A stretch of DNA of 64,000 bases from Phytophthora hibernalis (Eukaryota; Oomycota; Peronosporomycetes; Peronosporales; Peronosporaceae): the NCBI GenBank assembly GCA_012656075.1, contig JAAKBF010000171.1, forward strand, positions 806,001-870,000. Reading direction: 5' to 3'. The translations under genes and the position numbers were made by a program. Under the pieces are notes generated by a model. The model had not been told where the DNA came from and made no database searches. It worked only from the letters and a program-made list of their open reading frames with translations. Within the stretch, counting starts at the first letter, position 1; every line of letters begins with the position of its first letter. This document shows, in pieces, positions 31,790-41,086 of the stretch.

Positions 31790-32688
31790 ATTCATTTGTG
31801 CCCATATCGATTCGGCCTCACACGTGTCGTCTGCCACGCTACTCTGCTTCTTACTTTGCCAGTGCCAGACTTGTCTATTCAAACAGAAAGCCCATCAACT
31901 GACATATTTACTTGTTTCAGGACAACCAGCATGATCAGCGTCAGCATATGCATCCAACACTACACCATCGCTTGACACCTGCGATACACCAAACCCATGT
32001 GCTTCGTTCGTATCACGCAGATAGCGAAGTACAGGCTGAGCTTGTCGAAAATTCTCCTTAGTATATGAACTTTCATAGCGGCCTAGCGTTCGAACCACAT
32101 TAGCAAGATCTGGTCTTGAACAGTGCACTAGATACTGCAATGTTCCCACCATCTCGCGAAACGGTAGTGTCGGGTCATTTATCATCTTGGAGTCCTGCTC
32201 GACTTGTTGAATAGGCTCATTGTGCATTTGAAGCGAGCATTCACTCTTAGCAGTAGCCAACCAAACTTCTCGAGCATGCGCTTCACATAAGCTGACTGCG
32301 ATATGCACAGCATCTTCTTCGGCTCATAATTCATCTCCATGCCAAGTACATACTTCATTCGTCCCAAGTCCTTTAACTTGAACTTCTGACCAAGTGCTTC
32401 AACAACCTTTGTGATGTCCTTCGAATCGGCAGCAATCACAATGTCGTCAACGTAAACTGTAAGGAAAATCTGGTTCTACTTGCCCATCTTTCAATAGATA
32501 CCAGCGTCAAAATTACACTTCTTAAACCCAATTGCAAGTGCAATGTATTATTCCAGATTCGAGAAGCTTGTTTCAACCCATAAGTTCATTTGAGCAATTT
32601 GCAGACTCTTCCTGTACCATCGTCATACCCTCTGGCTGCTCCATGTAGATATCCACACCCGCCAGCACTCCGTTCAGGAACGCAGTAA
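31790..32688 (-). pseudogene. Copia RT C-terminal part and RNase H
   Basis: The first ~100 bases encode the RT region with GVLAGVDIYMEQPEG. The catalytic box FLTVYVDDIVIAAD follows, with Y-V-D-D codons at 32455-32444. Then come LGQKFKLKDLGRMKYVLGME and QSAYVKRMLEKFG. In another frame the RNase H/connection part reads MVGTLQYLVHCSRPDLANVV and AYADADHAGCPETSKYVS, with a stop, then SWAFCLNRQVWHWQSKKQSS-like sequence to about 31800. Catalytic residues of RT and the first RNase H aspartates are recognisable, but two or more frame breaks and stops make it non-functional. Confidence 0.85.
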
Positions 32689-32722
32689 GGCCCTGGTTTC
32701 TCCGCCGGTATCTGGGTCTGGG
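32689..32722 (+). repeat. Element end (type B) with TTA/TAA target duplication
   Basis: 34 bp beginning ggccctggtttctccgccgg differ at one position from the first 34 bp at 17260. On the minus strand the end is followed by TTA and the Copia RT, so this is the other terminus of the element that split Copia. Interior sequence (to the right) differs from the type A interior, as expected for the opposite end of one element. Confidence 0.8.
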
Positions 32723-32878
32723 GATAAACGGTCTCAGAAATTCCCTGGGACAACCCTCGACGGCTTGGGTCCCTGTTTTTCCTTTCATACCCCTCAAACT
32801 TGCTACGTCGTGCTATACCAACCAAATATCCACGCCACACTGCCATTTGCGAGCCACTCGCCAACACTCCAAGAGCAG

Positions 32879-33142
32879 ATGGCGGAGCAACTACCACTGG
32901 GGTCCTTGGCCACCCCTACCCAGTCAAGCACGTCAAGCACCCCAGACACTTCAAGCACCCCAATCGATGTCACGCCATGTCAGCCTACCTCGTCGCAACT
33001 ACTGCCCCCAGACCACGTCGTACTGGGGCAGGGCCAGCCGGAAGAGCCGCAACCTGCACCTACGCCACCGGCGAGGCGAGGGCGCCCGCCGAAGGGGTCG
33101 ACCGAGCTTTGCTCGACAGAAGTGACTGAGGGGCGTTCTTAA
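32879..33142 (+). CDS. Short P/S/T-rich protein with AT-hook-like motif, partial
   Basis: The ATG at 32879 (MAEQLPLGSLATPTQ) opens 87 codons rich in S, T and P, ending in EEPQPAPTPPARRGRPPKGS. The core R-G-R-P-P-K is an AT-hook-like minor-groove DNA-binding motif. It begins about 190 bp inside the type B element end and reads inward. It is therefore probably the 5' part of a gene carried by that element, perhaps a DNA-binding partner protein. The frame stops at 33140 and the hAT element is inserted 100 bp further on. Family unknown. Confidence 0.4.
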   Translation: MAEQLPLGSLATPTQSSTSSTPDTSSTPIDVTPCQPTSSQLLPPDHVVLGQGQPEEPQPAPTPPARRGRPPKGSTELCSTEVTEGRS

Positions 33143-33242
33143 CCAGGATCGGGTGGGGTCGCCACCCCAAGCGTTTAGGTTTTTGCCGCAGATTGCGATC
33201 CATTCCTTCCTAATGGGATCGCAAGTGCAGCGTGGTACACTG

Positions 33243-36059
33243 CAGAGGTCGCAAATGGATTTTTATGGACTACCCACCCAAGTGTTAAGATCAACTCGGG
33301 TGCCCATACCCTGCCCACCATTTTCACTTGTACCCGTACCCACCCATTCATACTTGCCCCCTTAGCTCGTCTGGCACATAATATCTGTAGCATTTGGCAA
33401 TTGATCAGTGTATTAAAGAAAGATGCACGTAGAAAAGCACGTGGCTACTGGTGACCATTTTCTTTGGTCATTGGAGAAGATCTACGTTTGAGCGCCCAAC
33501 TAGGATGTTGTCGAGTACTGATGGCTTCAGAGCGCTTCTACGCTTGGACAGTGTATTCCCAGCACTCGAAAAATTGCTTTCGGACATCGCGCTAGAGGCA
33601 GGAACACACAGTATCGCCTGTGCCACCTTGCCAAAGATGGAAAGGCAATTTTGCCCACCACGAGCCACCATTGCAATAAGTCGAAGTTACCTTTTCCGGT
33701 TTGAATTTCCAATACGTTTCTAGCTCACGAGATTCTGCGGCATCATCGTTTTTATCGTCGCTGAAATCACTCTCATCGGACGAATACAGCTCTGCCGCCC
33801 CGGGACAAGTAACAGAACATGTTGTCTTCCGCTTTTTGCGGATTGGGTGGGCGGTGGTATTACCCCCAGTTTGCATCCGCTTCATCAGTACGAGCAGTTC
33901 GTCCTTCGCGGTCTGAATATCAGCATCAGAAACATCGAACTTTTCCAATCAGTGTTTCTGGTGCGGATCCAGCAGTACAGCAATGTAGTGATACGTGCTT
34001 AGGTCCCACTTCGGAGACGAGGGTTGTTTCAACAGTGATTTTACTACCACCACAGTCCAGCTGTCTGCGGATATAACAGTTTTGGCGCATACGCCCTCTC
34101 GAGCATTTGACGCCATGTCGTCTTGCCCAGCCTCTACAACAACTTCGTCAAGTCGAACAGAGAGGCTCTGCAGTAGTTTGTATCGTTCATGCACCACTAG
34201 ATGCAGTGTAGGAGTTTTCCAACACTCCAGTTTAAGTGTGGCTGTTCGGAATGGTACCAACAAACGAATCATCTCGTCCAACAGTGGTTTGTCGATACCG
34301 GCAATCAAGCTCACCTTACCTCTTGGCGCCAAAATTTGTGTGACTGCATCAAAAGATTTCGAAATGCTTTCGAAAGATCTCAGCAGCGAATTCCATCGAG
34401 TTGCATTTTCTTGTTTCAGCGTCCACTCTAGATGATCTTGTAGATTGCCCTTCTTGAAGTATCGCACGGGCTTCTTGCAATTGTCAATGAGATCGTACAG
34501 TTCAGTAGCTTCTCTATAGTGCGGTTAAAATGGCGATGATCTTACTTCTTTCACCACTTTAGTGGTCTTGTTAAACACCGTGGTGATCATTGTTCCGATC
34601 TTGTGATCTGCACACGGCAGCCACGTGTAGACCGACCTGACGCCATCAGCGCCACTTATGTTCGACCCGCAGTCGGTAACAACCACACACAAAGAGGGAT
34701 CACGGATACCATAGGTAGCCAAAGACCCCGAAAAGAGTCGCAACAATAATTTTGCGGTGTGCGACTCATCTAGCACTTCCTTCACCTGAAGAGTTCCCGC
34801 CTTTAACTTGAATGTGTTGGACAGATAGTGTAGCGTGACCGACATGAACGTTCGGCCCGAATTGAATCACTCCAAAGCTCGGTCGTAAACCCAGCTCCAA
34901 CAAGCTCCATAAAGTGAGCCGTAGTGATGTCATTTAGTTTACCTCGAACAAAAGCAGCGTCGGTGCCAACTTGGTTTCTTACTGTGTTTGCAGCAGGAAG
35001 GAGCTCGTTTATATTGCACGCGTGGTTTGACCGTAAGCCAGTATCAAAGATGGTCGCAGCCAGTGCCTTAAACCCGTCGCCAGTAACGATAGAGAACGGT
35101 CTCAAATCATTGCAACACATTTTAGATACAGCTTTTGCCACTGGTTTCTTGTCGCGTAAGCTCGGGCTTTGGGTACCCACGAACTTCACGATCGAGCCCG
35201 TGGTAGATGGTGTTACTACGGCGGGGCATTTCGGAATATGCTTGGCAAGTGTTGAGGTTCCATTGGTCGGGAGAAAAGCATACACACCTCTGCACCCAAT
35301 ACACACTACAAACCCTGTTTCGTGCGCAACAAACTCAACACCAGTACGTTTCACGTGGAGATGCTGGAAAGTTGCCCAGCATTTAGCTCGTGCTGCAATG
35401 TTCCCTCAGGGCGAATAGAGGGTACTTTGATGTGCCGCCGAGTGCCGTTTGAACAGCAGTCTTCAAGGTTTTGAGAGGTAATTGCGGGATTTCATCAAAA
35501 ATTGAGAAAATTCGACGCAGGTGAGTTGTCATAGCATGTTTCCCACGATGACCTTGCGGCCCATTATTTGGCCAACCATCTCCGAAAATACAGCAACACA
35601 AGCCAAATTCGTGGCACCCGGAGATGCTGTGCGACGTGATGGTGTTTTGACTATAGGTGGCCGCATTTGGATACCTGTAGATGCTGCCGATTTGATTCAG
35701 CGGCTTTGCATCATCGCCCATTGTGGGCCGCAAGGTCATCGTGGGAAACATGCTATGACAACAATTCTCTTCTTGTTTTCACGCTCAACTTGATCAGGAA
35801 CGGCGTCAGTAACGATGGCAGAGTCCATCGGAAATCCACGTAGTTTTGAAGCAGGTTTGGTATGTCTGGTAGCTGGGGCGAGAAGCTCAACTGCAGCTGA
35901 GCTTACACCACACCACGTCTATTTATGACTTCGTGCAGGGCCAATCGGGTTGCCCATGCCCACCCGCCGCAAAATGAAACCAACTCGGGTACCCATACCA
36001 CCCATGAGACACACGGGTACGTGTATTACCCTACTTTGTGCACCCATTTGCGATCTCTG
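33243..36059. mobile_element. Complete hAT element
   Basis: The element is 2,817 bp with 16-bp terminal inverted repeats (cagaggtcgcaaatgg at the left; right end reads in reverse as cagagatcgcaaatgg, one mismatch). It is flanked by an 8-bp target duplication, gtacactg (33235-33242) and gtacacta (36060-36067), seven of eight identical. Eight-base duplications and a CAG-type start are typical of hAT. It contains one minus-strand transposase gene, broken by frame changes. It landed inside the sequence that follows the type B element end. Confidence 0.92.
33468..35354 (-). pseudogene. hAT transposase
   Basis: The N-terminus carries a BED-type zinc finger (VVCIGCRGVYAFLPTNG, then LAKHIPKC). The middle has the RNase H-like core pieces (LCVVVTDCGSNISGADG with a catalytic-type D, then PCADHKIGTMI, and QENATRWNSLLRSFESI). 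The end is the hATC dimerization region: VPASSAMSESNFSSAGNTLS and KRRSALKPSVLDNILVGRSN. Five segments lie in different frames, so at least four frame breaks interrupt it. The intact terminal repeats show it could still be mobilised in trans. Confidence 0.88.
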
Positions 36060-36110
36060 GTACACTATACCAATACGTGATAGAGTAGTCCACACAAACC
36101 TGGCCAAGGC

Positions 36111-37346
36111 ATGGTGGACACGTGCGTGTACGCGGCGGAGGCCTCGGCCACCAACGTCAACTTAATCAACAAGTGCTCACACGACATGGTTTTGTACCAC
36201 AGCCAGACCGTTTCGGCCGTCTTGCAGGTTGCGACCATCGCCTCGGGCAACACCTGGGAGGCGCACATGTTTCGCCGCAGAGCGGACGACTTGGCCACGC
36301 TGTTCGAGATCTCGCTGATGAAGGATGCGGAACGACATCAGCATCATCCCGTCCCTCCCTGGCAGGTGCAGCAGTTATGAGGACTGCAAGGAAGGTAACA
36401 AGAAGGGAACGTCCCCATGTCCGTGGAGCCCAAGGCGGGCGGTTCGGGCTCGCGCATGTCGCTGTACTGCGCTACCGACGACCCGACTGCATGCACCGAT
36501 GCATATCAGAACCCCAATGACGAAACCAAGACCCACCACTGTCCTGCTGGAACCGAGTACGACGTCACCTTCTGTTATGTCGGTAACGACTCAGCCCTGC
36601 AGCAGACGCAGCAGCAGACGCAGCAGCAGACGCAGCAGCAGAGGATCGTCGCGTCCTCTCATTTGACCACGACGGCCGCTCCTACTCAGAAGGAGCGCGG
36701 TGCTACCGAGCAGGGCAGCCAGATCTCTCAGCAGCAGCAGTAGCAGGGCACGGTGAGCACTGGTCTCGGCACGGTCAAGTCCAAGTACTCGTACAGCGGC
36801 ACGTACGCCGGCAACGTTGCTGGCTCCGACCGTGTGACCGACCTCGGAAGCTGCTCCAAGGAGTCGGTGAGCCTGTAGAGCCCTGTAGGCCCCATGCTTG
36901 AGCCCGTGACCATGATCTTCCGTGGCCCCATGGAGATTGCCAACATCGCCGTGTACTCGGGCGAGGGCGGCAACGGGACTTGGAACCGCGTGTCGTCGTA
37001 CTCACGCCAGGACGGCACCACGGAGAACCTCGTGTTCATGAGCAACAAGAACATCGACTACAGCGGCCAGAACTCGCACGGGCCGCAGGGTTTCGCTTCG
37101 GCCGACGGCAAGACAAGCGCCACCGAGCCGACCATTTTCCTCGGCAATCTTGCTGAGCCCTCGGACCCGTCGGCTATTGGCGGCGGCCCCAGCAACTAGA
37201 CCGGCACTGAGTTCAAAATCAAGACAGGTAGCATGTGCGAGACTAACATGTGTCTCGGGTTCTTCGGTGGCAACGAGTACGAGGGCTGAAACGGTGACAA
37301 GAAGGCGTTCGTGACGGAGGACAAGATGCCCCAGGACACAAGCCAA
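36111..37346 (+). pseudogene. Thaumatin-like/TOS1-like secreted cell-wall protein remnant
   Basis: The first part reads NVNLINKCSHDMVLYHSQTV, then (frame change) IIPSLPGRCSSYEDCKEG, then (frame change) LYCATDDPTACTDAYQNPND with HHCPAGTEYDVTFCYV. The cysteine pattern and D-A-Y-Q-x-P-x-D-x-x-K-T-H-x-C match thaumatin-like domains. A Q/T linker with CAG-type repeats follows (36598-36645). The last part is a TOS1-type C-terminal domain: MIFRGPMEIANIAVYSGEGG, NRVSSYSR, ENLVFMSNKN, GFFGGNEYEG, FVTEDKMPQD. TOS1-like proteins are wall-associated putative glucan-acting proteins. Stops near 36,876, 37,198 and 37,287 and two frame changes show a pseudogene. It is the best host-gene relic in the window. 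Confidence 0.7.
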
Positions 37347-37642
37347 CTATCGTGCGATCTGAATGCGCTCCTGAAAAATGTACCTCGCTCGAAATTAAAA
37401 AATGCAATTTTGGTTGATTAAACTTGGGAAAATCTTGCGCGTCTAATGGATGAGCTATAAAAGAAGAAAGGAAGTGAGTAAATTGCCCGACTGAGATTAA
37501 CCTTCCCCGCCCATCCCGCACCCTATCCCGATTTGCAGCACCCGCCGTATCCGTACGGCGGGTCGTATATAGCAGACCAGTATACCGCCGTCCCAGCCAT
37601 CCACAGCCTCAAAATCCCTCCCACAAAAGCCGGCGGAGGAAT

Positions 37643-39632
37643 ATGCCGCCGCCGCCACCGCCACCGCCACCGCACCCGCGCAGCGCGCAGAAGCGCACTC
37701 TGCTGTCAGCAGAGCTCGATGACAGTGACAGCGACGCGTCGCGCAGCTCGTCTAGTGAGTGGCAGCCGTCCTCATGTCCCCGCCATGCCGAGTCAACGGA
37801 GACGACGAATAGCGCCAGCGAGGAAGCTGATCAGCAGCATGTGATCGGCCCCCTGCCACGTGAGACGCAATTCCAGTCTTGGGAAGACTTGGATGCTTAT
37901 CTCTCCGCCAATCATTTCAGGTATGTGTATATATATGTCCTTATTGTGCGTTATCTGACATTATCTAATGATTTCATGCATTTGACAGGTCTTCCGTGTG
38001 CGGACGAACACGACAGTAGACGAGCGCAATACAAGGATGGAAAGGAAGGAGTCGAAGACCCCAAGGATTCCCGTTGAGTGAGGTCGGTATGCAAAGACGT
38101 TCGTTTGCTCTCACCACGGGAAATATCGGTCGAAGACTACTAGCAAACGGAGACTCGGGCCCATGGGTGCACGGCACAGGTATGTACACGATGCCAAATT
38201 GGGTGCTGTTGTTCAATCACGTACGGTCTGGCTCGGTCGAGCTCGTTCGGGTTCAGTCGGGCTCGTTCGGGTTCAAATGGGCTTATTCGGACATTTGCTG
38301 ATATTGTACTCGTTCACTGACGCCGTCTCTATTTTGAAGCTGGATTGTATGTCCAGATCAATACGTGCGTTCAGGTTGTCGACAAGCTGAACAATTCTTT
38401 TGCTGTCAGGATCACGAAGTGCAGACTTGAGCACAATCATACGCTGACAGCGTAGTCATTTAAAAGTCACCCCACAAATCGCATTTGTCTTGACGAGAGC
38501 GGCTGACAGACGGTCGACGAGCTCAGGAATGCTGGAACAAAAAGATCAGTATTCTGAAGTTTATTAAGGACAATTCGAACAGCAATCCGACGGCCCAGGA
38601 TGTCCGGAACCTGATCCGGAAATTGAAAGCTGGTGAGAACGAACAAGGCCGCATTTCGAGTGCAAAACGCTTGAAAAAGTGGATGACCGATTTTGGTGAG
38701 AATCCTGGGAACGTTGGCCGCATTTTCGTTGATGCTATGGAAGGAAAGGTACGAACGACCCATTCTTTAAGATATATTTAATGAATGAATGAGCTGACAA
38801 TCTTTTTGTTTTATGATAGAGGGTTGCCACTTGCATTACGCTCCAGACTAAGCACATGCGAAACCTCTTCAATCAATTCCCGGAGGTTCTTTTGATAGAT
38901 GCTACGCACGGGACCAATCGCTAAGTATAAGGTCTTCTTTTATGGCCCATGATTGGCAAAGGACAATTTGTGCATCATGCACTTCAGCAGAATGAGCGTT
39001 GGCCGACGTTGCTGATGGCGTTGGAGGAGTTCAAGACAAGCAACCCCGCTTGGACCAAATTGCAGTGCGTGCTGATTGACAAGGACTTCACCGAAATGTC
39101 GGTGCTGAAGCAAGCTTTCCCGAGGTCACTTGGTCCTGCAGAATACGATTTCGTCGAAGGGTACCCGGGCGATTAATTCGTTAAGAGCATACATTCAGCC
39201 GACGACGCGCTTGACGAACTAAATGTCAAGTACTCTGTCACCAAGCGCGCTTGGACGTGCTCGTGTTTGTTCATGAGCACTCGTCTACTGCCATGCCGCC
39301 ACGTCTTCTTTCTGAGACGCTTTTTGGGGAAATAAACTGTCATACCTACGCAACTTTTGAATCGACGGTGGTTAATTTCTTCTATTCGGTCGACAATCGA
39401 GTTCGAGAGCTCAAATGACAATCCATCTCCCCTCGAAGCGTTCGCTATTCGTCGAGTCATGACTATGGTAGATCGTCCGTGGGATTCTAATCGCAAATAT
39501 CGTGAGGCTTTTCCGATTGCCAGCGAGATATGTGATTCGGTGGCAGGCCTAGATATGGCTCAATATCGCGAGGCGATGAACTATCTGAAGGAGGTGGCTC
39601 GCTGTGTCAAGAAGCGGGATTTCAGCACTTGA
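37643..39632 (+). pseudogene. MULE transposase with SWIM finger
   Basis: The start is a proline run (PPPPPPPPP) and an acidic/serine segment leading to FQSWEDLDAYLSANHFR, the beginning of a FAR1-type DNA-binding domain. A GT-AG intron-like gap (about 37921-37988) follows. The domain continues as VDERNTRMERKESKTP and later CRLEHNHTLTA. The transposase core begins after 38,540 (RNLIRKLKAGENEQGRISSA) and includes FPEVLLIDATHGTNR with the first D and KLQCVLIDKDFTEMSVLKQA with the second. A SWIM-type zinc ligand set, C-S-C with C-R-H, lies near 39,255-39,300. The last frame ends at 39630. At least four frame breaks or stops occur. Confidence 0.75.
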
Positions 39633-41086
39633 CCTTTTGACCACAGAAGCTGGTCGGACAGATGATAGCGTCCATCTGGATTCAGGTGGCGAGACAGATG
39701 AACTAGCACACCAGACACAAGCAGTGAATCTTCCACAAGATGATACAGCAGGCGCAGACCAGAGGGAGTCGGGCGAGTCGGGCATCCAATCGGATATCGT
39801 TATGGGCGAATTGGACATGCAATCGGGGATTGGGTCGGGCGAGTCGGGCATCAATCACGCGTAGGACTCGCCGGGAAAATCGCAGAAAGTACCAGCGACT
39901 TTGGAACTGGCACGCGATAGTGTCTTTGAAGTGGCAAGCCCACAAAAATCGCGTGGTCGTCCGAAGCAGACTGCTAGAACCAAGAAAGCTGCCAGGAACA
40001 AAATCGTGTCATCGGCTCAAGACGACTCGGGAATGTTTGATTTGAGGTTGAGTCTAGTGAACGTGCAATACGCTGTAGACAACCAGGCAACATACGATTC
40101 GGCAGCTGATCTGCTCTCCAAATTCAAGTTGTTTGACTTCGGCAAGAAACTCAGAGCGCCGATTGCGCACAAAATATCGGCATTGCCACCTGTGAAGCAG
40201 GTGACCCCTCGGATCTATCACGCGGGTTTTCCGCACCGATCAAGAAAAAGCAGACGTCAGCAGGATGGCCGAATTCAGGCGAAAAGGACGTAGCGGTTGA
40301 AATCATCGGTGTGGGTCTCTATTCGACAGAAACACTTAAAGTGATGCAAAAGTGGCACCGAGCGATGAAAAGCATACAACACGTAGACAAGGCTGTCGCA
40401 TGGGTTGACACGGTCGACTTCAACGTACAGATGCCCGAGGCTTTCAAAGTCGAGGCGGATCCTGACATTCTACCCAAGCTCAAGGCAATTCCACTTCTAT
40501 CTGTGCAAAGTAAGTATTCACAACTGTATTGCTATCTTATTTATAACCCTTTATATTTATTTTGCGTTGGCAGAAGCACTATAGCTTGTCGGAAAACAGC
40601 GTTGGGGGACGACACTGTCAACACGTTGATGCTAAAGTTGTTTGCGGAGGGTGCGAAGACGCGTGTGGTTGATACATCGGCCGTAGACAACGTCATGAAT
40701 GGATTTATGCCGGCGCAGAGCTTGCAATACATTTTCGCAGGGGCGACAACAGAGAAAATACTGACCCCGGTCATATGCGGCAAGAATCACTGGTGTTCCA
40801 TCATGATGGATCTATTTACAAGAGAAGTGCTCATCTACTACCCGATGAATTCGAGCTACGGGGTATCGGTTAGGCCTATTGCGGACAAATTGACGATGAT
40901 GGTCCCAGATGCAGCCCCGAGAAGTTATCGCGTTCGATCATACTAAAGTGACCTTGGCGTGCAAGTAGACAGCTACAACATACATGCTAATAGCCTTCGA
41001 ACTGTTCGTCGGTGCCGAAAGCATTAGTCAGCTGAGTAGGAAGGAGCTCCAGTATCTGCGCTATCGCAATCTTTTCATGTGTCTAT
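39604..41086 (+). pseudogene. MULE-associated AT-hook linker and Ulp1-like C48 peptidase
   Basis: The linker (39604-40293) has repeated G-E-S-G-I motifs, an in-frame TAG at about 39862 and an AT-hook-like SPQKSRGRPKQTARTKKAAR. The peptidase part (40311-41086) includes LGDDTVNTLMLKLFAEG (the usual L-x-D-x-x-I-N start), then VICGKNHWCSIMMDLFTREV with the catalytic-type H in N-H-W, then IYYPMNSSYG where the catalytic-type D of Y-D-S/P is replaced. The nucleophile region reads DLGVQVDSYN and then loses frame exactly where the Cys-Gly should follow. C48 peptidases remove SUMO or related modifiers. As read, this one lacks both D and Cys. The tail FELFVGAESISQLSRKELQY is in another frame. Confidence 0.65.

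Larger units (their letters stand above)
30198..32688 (-). mobile_element. Ty1/Copia retrotransposon, 3' half, inverted
   Basis: Read on the minus strand, the sequence begins at the TTA triplet (32688-32686) with the RT continuation of the element that stops at 17259. It runs through the Y-V-D-D box, the RT C-terminus and RNase H to about 31790. It is then interrupted by a TTAA-flanked insertion (30293-31785) and resumes as the end of RNase H (30292-30198, frame with KLLKDLQMAQQKTATLYCDN). It stops at the duplication-arm boundary. No 3' LTR is visible. Confidence 0.88.
37643..41086 (+). mobile_element. MULE (Mutator-like) element with Ulp1-type protease, ends undefined
   Basis: A FAR1-like N-terminus, MULE transposase, SWIM zinc finger, AT-hook linker and a C48 (Ulp1-like) peptidase domain occur in this order on one strand. 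Ulp1-bearing MULEs are known in plants and other eukaryotes. I could not find the terminal inverted repeats or the usual 9-bp target duplication, so limits are those of the coding part. Many frame breaks indicate a dead copy. Confidence 0.75.
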
